Source of the DNA: Oscillospiraceae bacterium
GTDB lineage: Bacteria; Bacillota; Clostridia; Oscillospirales; Oscillospiraceae
Length of the DNA stretch: 64,000 nt
Assembly (NCBI GenBank): GCA_015068065.1
Contig: SVLE01000002.1
Coordinates: 1 to 64,000, forward strand
Direction of reading: 5' to 3'
The notes under the pieces were generated by a model. The model was not told the DNA's origin. It did not search any database and saw only the letters and a program-made list of their open reading frames with translations. Position numbers and translations under genes: made by a program. Within the stretch, counting starts at the first letter, position 1, and each line of letters opens with the position of its first letter. Shown in pieces: positions 28,308-36,079 of this stretch.

Positions 28308-28415
28308 TTACAGCACACTCAGAGCCTGGAGAACGATGGGTAGCACCATCAGCAGTGCCAGCAGCCCGGCCATAACGGCCATAAAGATTTTCTGTCTCTT
28401 CTGTCTCTTGCTCAT
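28308..28415 (-). CDS. 35-aa single-TM microprotein MSKRQKRQKIFMAVMAGLLALLMVLPIVLQALSVL
   Basis: In-frame ATG..TAA with an AGGTG-type RBS; sits between ftsX (19-nt gap) and the M23 gene (10-nt gap). Below the size cut-off of the ORF track. Confidence 0.65.
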   Translation of the reverse strand: MSKRQKRQKIFMAVMAGLLALLMVLPIVLQALSVL

Positions 28416-28434
28416 GTTCAGTCACCTCGTTCTA

Positions 28435-29325
28435 TCAAACCTGCAGGAATTTGCGAATTGCCATCAAAGAGCCGCCTACGCCGATCACAAAGCCGGAAGC
28501 AGCAAAGATGGCCAGGATCCGTTTGGCCATGTTGGCATAGGGAATGATAACTACAAGGCTCATCCCGTTTGCCTCGATCACAAAATTACACACCAGCTGA
28601 TAAATACCCCACTGGAAGAAGAATGCCAACACCGCGCCTGTCATGCCCAGAATTAGACCTTCGAACACGAAGGGCCAGCGCACAAAGGCATTGGTTGCAC
28701 CGCACATCTTCATAATGGCAATTTCCTCCCGGCGGTGGAAGGTGGCCAGCTTGATGGTGTTGGAGATGATAAACAGAGAGATGATCATCAGGATCCCGAT
28801 CAACACCACTGCCACGCCGGTGGCAATATTACGCAGCAACACAAAGCCTTGAGCCACCTTCAGCATCACGCTGATTTTGGCGATCCCGGCCACTTTTTCC
28901 ACCAAATCCACCGTCTTGGACATGTCCTCAATGTCCTCCACATGGATACGGTAACGGTCACGCAGCACACTGGCCGGCAGATTGGACAGCAGTTCGTTCT
29001 CCTCACGGCCCTGCAAAAAGTCCTCCAGCGCCTGCTCCCGGGTAACAAAGGTAGCCGAGGCCACATTGTCCAATGCAGCAAGCTGCCCCTCCAGTTCCCG
29101 TGCCTGTTCCTGCGTGTAGCTTTCATCCACATAAGCAAGAAACTCGTTTTCTTTTTCCAGTTCGCCCAGCATGTGCTCCAGATTGACCGCCAGCAAAGTA
29201 AACGTTCCCATGATAAGCAGGCAGGCCACGATCATGCACACGGCGGCAAAGGACATAAAGCCGTGGCTGAACACATTGTGGAAGCCTTCGGTGATATAAT
29301 ATCCGGAATTAAGTCGTCTGGCCAT
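28435..29325 (-). CDS. ftsX: Cell division protein FtsX
   Basis: 296-aa permease overlapping ftsE; FtsX topology. Confidence 0.9.
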   Translation of the reverse strand: MARRLNSGYYITEGFHNVFSHGFMSFAAVCMIVACLLIMGTFTLLAVNLEHMLGELEKENEFLAYVDESYTQEQARELEGQLAALDNVASATFVTREQALEDFLQGREENELLSNLPASVLRDRYRIHVEDIEDMSKTVDLVEKVAGIAKISVMLKVAQGFVLLRNIATGVAVVLIGILMIISLFIISNTIKLATFHRREEIAIMKMCGATNAFVRWPFVFEGLILGMTGAVLAFFFQWGIYQLVCNFVIEANGMSLVVIIPYANMAKRILAIFAASGFVIGVGGSLMAIRKFLQV

Positions 29326-29998
29326 TGTAATACCCGCCTGTCTCGTCGCTGATAATGCGTCCGTTCTCTATGGCCACAACCCGCTTGGCAAAGCGGTTGA
29401 CCAGTGCTTTTTCATGGGTGACCACAAGCACAGTGGTCCCCAGTCCGTTGATCCGTTCCAGCAGAGTCATGATTTCCAAAGAGCGCTGGGGATCAAGATT
29501 TCCCGTAGGCTCGTCGGCAATAATCATACTGGGGTTGTTCACCAGCGCTCGGGCAATGGCCACACGCTGCTGCTCACCGCCGGACAGTTCTGACGGATAG
29601 TGATCCGCCTTTTTCTCCAGCCCCACCAATTCCAGCACGTAGGGGATGCGTCGGCGGATCTCCCGGTTGGAGGCCCCCACCGCCCGCATGACAAAGGCCA
29701 GATTCTCCCACACCGTCTTCTTGTCGATCAGCCGGAAATCCTGAAAAATGATTCCCAGCGTCCGGCGCATATAAGGCACCTGACCGGGCCGAATGTTGTT
29801 CAGGTTGTACCCGTTTACCATAAGGCGGCCTTCGGTGGGTGCGATCTCCGCAGTGATCAGCTTGATGATGGTGGACTTTCCGGAGCCGGAGGCCCCCACC
29901 AAAAAGACAAACTCACCGTCATCAATGCGCATATCCACACCCTTCAGCGCTTTGGTGCCGTTGTCATATTCCTTTTCAATGTCAATCAGCCGAATCAT
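29309..29998 (-). CDS. ftsE: Cell division ATP-binding protein FtsE
   Basis: Walker A GASGSGKST, LSGGEQQRVAIARAL; adjacent to FtsX. Confidence 0.92.
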   Translation of the reverse strand: MIRLIDIEKEYDNGTKALKGVDMRIDDGEFVFLVGASGSGKSTIIKLITAEIAPTEGRLMVNGYNLNNIRPGQVPYMRRTLGIIFQDFRLIDKKTVWENLAFVMRAVGASNREIRRRIPYVLELVGLEKKADHYPSELSGGEQQRVAIARALVNNPSMIIADEPTGNLDPQRSLEIMTLLERINGLGTTVLVVTHEKALVNRFAKRVVAIENGRIISDETGGYYNGQTT

Positions 29999-30069
29999 GT
30001 GTTTCCTCACTTAATCCTTGTATTTTACACAGGCCCGAAGCAAACCGGCCTGTACGCATTCCTTTTTTC

Positions 30070-30098
30070 AGTTTAGCATATTTCCTATGTTATGTAAA
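30070..30098 (-). promoter_or_regulatory. Candidate ftsE promoter
   Basis: Minus strand TTTACA-N17-TAAACT. Confidence 0.5.
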
Positions 30099-30161
30099 TG
30101 ACAACTTTGGTGAAAACGCCCTGTTTTCCCCCATGGTCCGCCAACACCGCGCCCGTTTATT

Positions 30162-30198
30162 TGTAATTATTTTGTAACTTTTGTAATTTTATTGTAAC
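30162..30198. promoter_or_regulatory. Two tandem WalR-type boxes upstream of ftsEX
   Basis: TGTAAT-TATTT-TGTAAC (30162-30178) and TGTAAT-TTTAT-TGTAAC (30182-30198); each matches TGTWAH-N5-TGTWAH. Confidence 0.6.
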
Positions 30199-30264
30199 TC
30201 TCCTTTTCCTCTTTTTCAACCCCTTTTACACAAAAAACTGCCGCCCGCCAGATTCCCGCAAAAC

Positions 30265-30306
30265 GACAAAGCCGACCTGTGCTCCTGCCACAGATCGGCT
30301 TTGTCA
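30265..30306 (-). terminator. Terminator of the methyltransferase gene
   Basis: GACAAAGCCGAcCTGTG-loop-CACAGaTCGGCTTTGTC. Confidence 0.65.
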
Positions 30307-30320
30307 TACACTGAAGTATG

Positions 30321-31076
30321 TCATTTTTTCGCAATTACAATTGGCTGGTAAAAACCTGTTTCTTCCGGAAACTTCCACACTACTTCGCTGCAACCGTTGG
30401 CAATAAGCATGTTCGTCAGTTCTTCCCTGCGCGTTGCCCTGTACTCACATTCAAACTTACTAATTTGCAGCACTTCTTCATCGTCAATGATATACTGGAC
30501 CAGTTTGTAGTGATCCCCCTCCCAGTTCCACGTCTGGAACGATACTCGCTGTCCCTTATCTGTCTTATGGATGTAGGGGGGAGAATATGGCGGCTTGTTC
30601 GCAAGCAGAGCGTCATAATCCCTGATGCTGGCAATAAATATGCCGCCTGTCACCACGCGGCTTGTAATGCTTTTAACCGCCGCTTCCAGATTGTCCTTTG
30701 ACAGCATGTGTGGCAGAGCATTATCCATAGCGATTACAATGTCAAACTGCTCGGAAAAGGTTTCGGACAGTGTTCGAAAATCCGCATGTTCAAACCGAAT
30801 CGTTACAGCACTCTCTTCAGCTCGTTCTTTTGCCTGTGCAAGCTCCCCGTCGCTAACATCCGAAGCAGTTACATGATACCCAAGCAACGCAAGCCCAATA
30901 GCCTGCGTTCCGATGCCGCAAGCGCAATCAAGGATTCGGGCGGTATCGCCAAAGCCGTGATCCCGAAAAAGTCTGTCCAAAATAACAGCCTGCTCCCGTG
31001 TTGTGGATTTCCAATCAAGAAAAAGCTTGTCGTATTGGCACGCCAACTTATCATAAAAAGCCTGTATGATATCCAT
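30321..31076 (-). CDS. Class I SAM-dependent methyltransferase
   Basis: Motif I ILDCACGIGTQAIGLALLGYHVTASDVS; start MDIIQAFYDKLACQYDKLF. Confidence 0.85.
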   Translation of the reverse strand: MDIIQAFYDKLACQYDKLFLDWKSTTREQAVILDRLFRDHGFGDTARILDCACGIGTQAIGLALLGYHVTASDVSDGELAQAKERAEESAVTIRFEHADFRTLSETFSEQFDIVIAMDNALPHMLSKDNLEAAVKSITSRVVTGGIFIASIRDYDALLANKPPYSPPYIHKTDKGQRVSFQTWNWEGDHYKLVQYIIDDEEVLQISKFECEYRATRREELTNMLIANGCSEVVWKFPEETGFYQPIVIAKK

Positions 31077-31115
31077 CGTGACATCCTCCCTCAACCACAG
31101 CATTATTTGGCAAAA

Positions 31116-31145
31116 CAGGCGCAGCAGATCGGTCTGCTGCGCCTG
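31116..31145 (-). terminator. Terminator of the CdaR/PucR-type regulator gene
   Basis: CAGGCGCAGCAGA-TCGG-TCTGCTGCGCCTG, then TTTT on the minus strand. Confidence 0.7.
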
Positions 31146-31164
31146 CAAAGAATTCTAATTACGT

Positions 31165-32256
31165 TCAGGACTCGATTCCCCGGGAGATGAGGTACTTTTT
31201 GACCATGAGGGCCACTTTAAACGTGATGGCGTCATCAAACTCTCTCAAATCAAGGCCGGTGAGCTTCTTGATCTTCTCCAGTCGGTAAACCAGCGTATTC
31301 CGGTGAACAAACAGCTTTCGGGCCGTTTCGGACACGTTGAGGTTGTTCTCGAAGAATTTATTGATGGTGAGCAGAGTCTCCTGATCCAGCGCATCAATGG
31401 GGTTCTTCTTGAACACTTCCTGCAGGAACATCTGGCAAAGAGTGGTGGGCAGCTGATAGATCAGGCGGCCGATACCCAGATTTTCATAGTTGATGATGAG
31501 TTTTTCCGTGTCAAACACCTTTCCCACATCGATGGCCACACCGGCCTCCTTATAGGCACGGGCCAGATCACGGATGTGGTTGACCACAGTGCCGATACCA
31601 ATGACCACCTTGATATTCAGTTCCTGTGCCACGGCGTCGGCAATCTGCTTTGCGATCTTATGCAGATCTCTGCTGTCCGCTCCCTCGGGCATCTGCTTGA
31701 TCAGTGCCACGTCCGTCTCACTGATAGACAGAACAAAGTCCGTCTGCTTATCAGGAAACAGGTTTTGAATCACGTCAATGATTGCAATATCAGCGGGGTC
31801 CAGCTGGCGTACCAGAAATGCGGCACGGGGTGCCTCAGAAACGAAGTGCAGTTCCTTGGCTCGGGTATAAATATCCCCCAGCAGGATGTTATCGGAAATA
31901 ATATTCTTGACAAAGGTAGCTTTGTCGTGCTTTTCCTCGTAATAGGACTTTGCACCGTTAAAGGCCACAGCAGCCATAGCACACAGGGATGCAGCCTGCT
32001 CGTCATCGCCCTGGACAAACGCAGCATAATCAAACTGCGCACCCAAACCGGCCAGTGGTTTGAAGCACTTTCCATCATAATGGGCCGCACCCGCTCCGGC
32101 GAGATTTACTGCATTGACCGCACCGGACCACTGTTCGCCCATCCAGGCCAGTTCACTGCAGGCAACAACATTGCCCTCCGCATCGATCACGCCCACGGCA
32201 CGGTCTATGTTCTCTTTCATCTGAAGTACCAGTCCCTGAAAAATCCGGTTGGCCAC
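31165..32256 (-). CDS. CdaR/PucR-type helix-turn-helix regulator
   Basis: C-terminal HTH TINKFFENNLNVSETARKLFVHRNTLVYRLEKIKKLTGLDLREFDDAITFKVAL. Confidence 0.85.
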   Translation of the reverse strand: MANRIFQGLVLQMKENIDRAVGVIDAEGNVVACSELAWMGEQWSGAVNAVNLAGAGAAHYDGKCFKPLAGLGAQFDYAAFVQGDDEQAASLCAMAAVAFNGAKSYYEEKHDKATFVKNIISDNILLGDIYTRAKELHFVSEAPRAAFLVRQLDPADIAIIDVIQNLFPDKQTDFVLSISETDVALIKQMPEGADSRDLHKIAKQIADAVAQELNIKVVIGIGTVVNHIRDLARAYKEAGVAIDVGKVFDTEKLIINYENLGIGRLIYQLPTTLCQMFLQEVFKKNPIDALDQETLLTINKFFENNLNVSETARKLFVHRNTLVYRLEKIKKLTGLDLREFDDAITFKVALMVKKYLISRGIES

Positions 32257-32361
32257 AATGATCCCCTCCTGTTTTTTGTCGCTGTAAGACTTATTATAAG
32301 CGGACGCCTAGTCTTTTTGCAAGAGTTTTTTTCGTTTTTTTGTGGAAAATGCCGAAACACC

Positions 32362-33081
32362 TCATTTGCCATCCAATTCTGCCCGACCCAGCGCCTCCAA
32401 CTCTCCCGCAGTCAGTTGCCGCCACTGGCCGGGAGCCAGTGCCTCGTCCAGCTTCAGCGGTCCCATGGACAGCCGCTTCAGATATTCCACCGGCTTACCC
32501 CGAAAGGCCAGCATTCGCTTGACCTGATGAAACTTTCCTTCCCGCAGGGTGACAAGGCAGCTACTTCCGTCTCCCAGCGGCTCCAGACCTGCCGGCATGC
32601 ATTCCAGCCCGTCATCCAGAACCATGCCCTGTGCAAAGGCACTGACATCCGTCTGCTCCACCCGGCCCGTCACCCGAGCCAGATACACCTTGTCCACGTG
32701 ACTTTTGGGTGCCAACAACCGATGGGCCAGATCTCCATCATTTGTGAGCAGCAGCAGTCCCTCTGTATCCTTGTCCAGACGCCCCACAGGAAACAGTCCC
32801 TGTTTTTGATAGTGCTCCGGCAGCAGGTCCAGCACCGTCTTCTGTCGTTTATCCTCCGTGGCAGACAGTAAGCCTGCCGGTTTATTCATCATCAGCCAGG
32901 TGAATTTTTGGCAGCACACCGCCACTCCGTCTACAAAAATATCATCACTCAGTTCAAACTTTTCTTCCGACCGCAGAACCTGTCTGCCTGCGGCAGTCAC
33001 CCGTCCCTGGCGGACCAATTCCTTTACATCCTTCCGACTCCAGCGCCCTGTGGAAGCCAACAACTTGTCCAGTCGTTCCAT
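32362..33081 (-). CDS. rsuA: 16S rRNA pseudouridine synthase (RsuA family)
   Basis: S4 domain MERLDKLLASTGRWSRKDVKELVRQGRVTAAG; PVGRLDKDTEGLLLLTNDG. Confidence 0.88.
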   Translation of the reverse strand: MERLDKLLASTGRWSRKDVKELVRQGRVTAAGRQVLRSEEKFELSDDIFVDGVAVCCQKFTWLMMNKPAGLLSATEDKRQKTVLDLLPEHYQKQGLFPVGRLDKDTEGLLLLTNDGDLAHRLLAPKSHVDKVYLARVTGRVEQTDVSAFAQGMVLDDGLECMPAGLEPLGDGSSCLVTLREGKFHQVKRMLAFRGKPVEYLKRLSMGPLKLDEALAPGQWRQLTAGELEALGRAELDGK

Positions 33082-33182
33082 GTTACCGCCCCTTTCTCTG
33101 CATTCTTTTTTAACATTGTAACATATCCGGCGGAAAATGGACATACAAATGAACAGGATCAAACCGGAAGGAGAAATGCACT

Positions 33183-33662
33183 GTGCTGATCATGGCAACA
33201 AAGCTTCCCCGGCGCAAGCTTGCCCTGTGGGCTCTGGCCGCCGCCGCCCTGTGCTGCTGCGCTTTACTCGTAAATATCGATGCTTTGCGAATGTCCCGGG
33301 GAGTGGAAACCGCCGCTGTCAGTCCCAAAGGCATCAAAACCAACGAGGACAGGGTCGCTTATCTGCAAGAATATGGATGGCAGGTAAAGGAACAGCCTAT
33401 TGCCACACAGGAACTGATCATCCCGGACTCTTTTGACGAAAGTTACGCAGAATACCTCACATTACAGGAGCAACAGGGCTTTGACCTTGAAAAACATACC
33501 GGGAAGCGGGTCAAACGCTATACCTATGAGATCACCAACTACCCAACAGGCGAGCAGGGCGTGCAGGTCAACCTGCTGATTTATAAAAACACTGTGATTG
33601 GCGGCGAGGTACTTTCCGCCCGGCTGGACGGTTTTCTGCACGGCCTGCCCATGCCCGAGTGA
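33183..33662 (+). CDS. DUF4830-type membrane-anchored protein
   Basis: N-terminal TM then YLQEYGWQVKEQPIATQELIIPDSFDESYAEYLTLQEQQGFDL. Confidence 0.7.
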   Translation: MLIMATKLPRRKLALWALAAAALCCCALLVNIDALRMSRGVETAAVSPKGIKTNEDRVAYLQEYGWQVKEQPIATQELIIPDSFDESYAEYLTLQEQQGFDLEKHTGKRVKRYTYEITNYPTGEQGVQVNLLIYKNTVIGGEVLSARLDGFLHGLPMPE

Positions 33663-33666
33663 GCAG

Positions 33667-33707
33667 AAAAAATCCCGGAGAAGCAGCTGCTTCTCCGGGA
33701 TTTTTTA
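33667..33707. terminator. Bidirectional terminator (DUF4830 gene / mscS)
   Basis: AAAAAATCCCGGAGAAGCAGCTGCTTCTCCGGGATTTTTT. Confidence 0.85.
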
Positions 33708-33710
33708 CGC

Positions 33711-34535
33711 TTATTTTACCACATGAACATTCAAATGGTCATAGGTCATCTCGATGCCCGCCGCATCAAAGGCAGGCTTCATAGCATCCATCAAATCAAA
33801 ATAGATCCCCCAGTAATCCCCGGCAGCGCACCACACGCGCAGGGTATATTCAATGCTGCTGTTGCCGTAGTTGCTCACCCGCAGGAAAGGTTCAGGCTCA
33901 CCGTGGATCCGTTTATCACGCTTTACCAGCTTCAGGATGGTATCCTTCACCGTCTGAATGGGCGCATCGTAGGATGCGGTCACCTTCAATTCCACACGAC
34001 GGGTCTCCCGCCCGTTATAGTTGACGATGCGGGCGGCAGCGATGTCGCTGTTGGGCACATGGATCACCTTGTTATCCGGAGTTACCAGGACGGTATAGGC
34101 CAGACCAATGTGATGGACCGTTCCGCTGTTGGCTCCCGCCTCCACAAAGTCTCCTGCAGCAAAGGGCTTTGTGATCAGCAGCTGAATGCCGCCGGCCAGA
34201 TTGGCCAGCGTGTTCTGCAGTGCCAGAGAGACTGCCAGCCCTGCCACGCTCAGCAGAGCCACAAGGCTGGTTACGTCCACGCCCAGTGTACTGAGCACAA
34301 TAAGCACTGCCACGAAATAGATGACCACCCGGAGCATGGAATTGATAAAGCCGCTCAGAGTGCTTTCCAATCGGCTCTTTTCCAGCACGCGGGTGATGAT
34401 ACCGCAAATCACCTTCACCGCCACCAGACAAATCAGTATGGTAAACAAAACCTTAATGATCATGGTCACGGAAATATTCAGAGTAAAGGAACTCAGCACG
34501 CCGCCCACGGTGCTGACGGCCTGGTCTGCTGTCAT
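33711..34535 (-). CDS. MscS-family mechanosensitive channel
   Basis: GVDVTSLVALLSVAGLAVSLALQNTLANLAGGIQLLITKPFAAGDFVE. Confidence 0.9.
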   Translation of the reverse strand: MTADQAVSTVGGVLSSFTLNISVTMIIKVLFTILICLVAVKVICGIITRVLEKSRLESTLSGFINSMLRVVIYFVAVLIVLSTLGVDVTSLVALLSVAGLAVSLALQNTLANLAGGIQLLITKPFAAGDFVEAGANSGTVHHIGLAYTVLVTPDNKVIHVPNSDIAAARIVNYNGRETRRVELKVTASYDAPIQTVKDTILKLVKRDKRIHGEPEPFLRVSNYGNSSIEYTLRVWCAAGDYWGIYFDLMDAMKPAFDAAGIEMTYDHLNVHVVK

Positions 34536-34561
34536 GTTTATTTCTCCTTTTCCATTTTGTA

Positions 34562-34933
34562 TTATTCTTCCTCCACGTGCCGCTTGATGCACGCAAATGT
34601 CTCTGTACTCAGCGCATGCTCCATCCGACAGGCATCATTGGCGGCCACCTCCGGGCTGACCCCAATAGAGGTAAGCCACCGGGTGAGCAGCTTGTGCCGC
34701 TCGTACATGGTCCGTGCCACCCGCTCCCCTTCCTCAGTCAGGGTGATGGCACCGGAGCGCTCCATCTCGATGTATCCGTCCGCGCGCAGGATGGACATGG
34801 CACGACTGATGGACGGTTTGGAGTAGCCCAGCCGCTGAGCAACATCCACTGAGCGCACTGCGCCCTTTTCCTGTCGCAGGACCAGAATGGTCTCCAGATA
34901 ATCTTCTCCGGACTGATGCAGATGCATGAACAC
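34562..34933 (-). CDS. DtxR/MntR-family metal-dependent repressor
   Basis: SGEDYLETILVLRQEKGAVRSVDVAQRLGYSKPSISRAMSILRADGYI. Confidence 0.88.
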   Translation of the reverse strand: MFMHLHQSGEDYLETILVLRQEKGAVRSVDVAQRLGYSKPSISRAMSILRADGYIEMERSGAITLTEEGERVARTMYERHKLLTRWLTSIGVSPEVAANDACRMEHALSTETFACIKRHVEEE

Positions 34934-34994
34934 ACCTCAAAACCTTAAAGAATGGGATTATTATATCATGTAACGCCGGCCCATGCAAGAATTC

Positions 34995-36017
34995 TTACAC
35001 CGGCTTGCCGGCCAGCACTTCAAGAAAGTCCCGGTAGTTGTCTTTCAGTAGTTTGGGCGTATCCAGACCATAGGGACATTTGGCGCTGCACGCACCGCAG
35101 TTCAGGCACTTTTCGATTTTCTTCATGCGCTCCTGCCCTTTTTCGTCCGTCCACGCGGCAGTGGGCGCACGTCGGATCATCAGGGACATTCGGGCACAGT
35201 TGTTGATCTCGATACCCATCGGGCAAGGCATACAGTAGCCGCAGCCACGGCAGAATTCCCCCTGCAACTGGGTCCGGTCCCGCTCAACCACCGCCGTCAG
35301 TTCATCATTGAGTACAGGGGGCCGGCTCACAAAGGAGAGAAACTCATCCAGCTCACTTTCCCGCTGCACGCCCCAGATGGGCAGCACATGCTCATACTGA
35401 TTCAGCCATGCGGCACAGGCCGCGGCATTGGTCAGCAGCCCGCCGGACAGGGCCTTCATGGCAATAAAACCCATATTTGCCTCTTTACAGGCCTGTACCA
35501 CTTCCATATCCTTTTCGTTGGCCAGATAGCAGAAGGGAAACTGCAGCGTTTCATACAATCCGGACTCAACAGCCTCCAGCGCTACCTCAAATCTGTGGGT
35601 GGTGATGCCGATGTGTCGGATCTTTCCCCGCTCCTTGGCCTCCAGTGCTGCCTCATACAGGCCGCTCCCGTCTCCCGGTCTGATGCACCGGGTGGCCTGA
35701 TGGAACTGGTACAGGTCAATATAGTCCGTGCGCAGATTGCGCAGGCTTTGGGTCAGATGCTTCTTCAGCTCATCACCCGTCTTTGCGTGGCTCTTTGTGG
35801 CGATATAAAGCTGATGTCGAACGCCTTCAAAGGCCTCGCCCACCTTCTCCTCGCTGTCGGAATACATGCGGGCAGTGTCGAAAAAGCGCATACCGCCCGC
35901 AAAAGCCTTGCGCAGCAGGTGCACCGCCTCCTCCTTTGGAATGCGCTGAATAGGCAGGCATCCAAAGGCATTCTTTTCCACGGTGATTCCGGTCGTTCCC
36001 AAGGTCACAACGGACAT
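34995..36017 (-). CDS. Aldo/keto reductase with C-terminal 4Fe-4S domain
   Basis: AKR fold; cysteine motifs CRGCGYCMPCPMGIEI and CLNCGACSAKCPYGLDTP. Confidence 0.87.
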   Translation of the reverse strand: MSVVTLGTTGITVEKNAFGCLPIQRIPKEEAVHLLRKAFAGGMRFFDTARMYSDSEEKVGEAFEGVRHQLYIATKSHAKTGDELKKHLTQSLRNLRTDYIDLYQFHQATRCIRPGDGSGLYEAALEAKERGKIRHIGITTHRFEVALEAVESGLYETLQFPFCYLANEKDMEVVQACKEANMGFIAMKALSGGLLTNAAACAAWLNQYEHVLPIWGVQRESELDEFLSFVSRPPVLNDELTAVVERDRTQLQGEFCRGCGYCMPCPMGIEINNCARMSLMIRRAPTAAWTDEKGQERMKKIEKCLNCGACSAKCPYGLDTPKLLKDNYRDFLEVLAGKPV

Positions 36018-36079
36018 GCCGTTTCCTCCTCTCCAATTACAAGTTTCCCCGCCGCGTTTGCGGCGGGGAAACGATTGTA

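Noticed and set aside
30162-30198. PhoP box interpretation of the TTACAA direct repeats
   Set aside because: Not excluded, but TGTWAH-N5-TGTWAH (WalR) matches exactly twice, whereas the PhoP consensus TTAACA does not match exactly.
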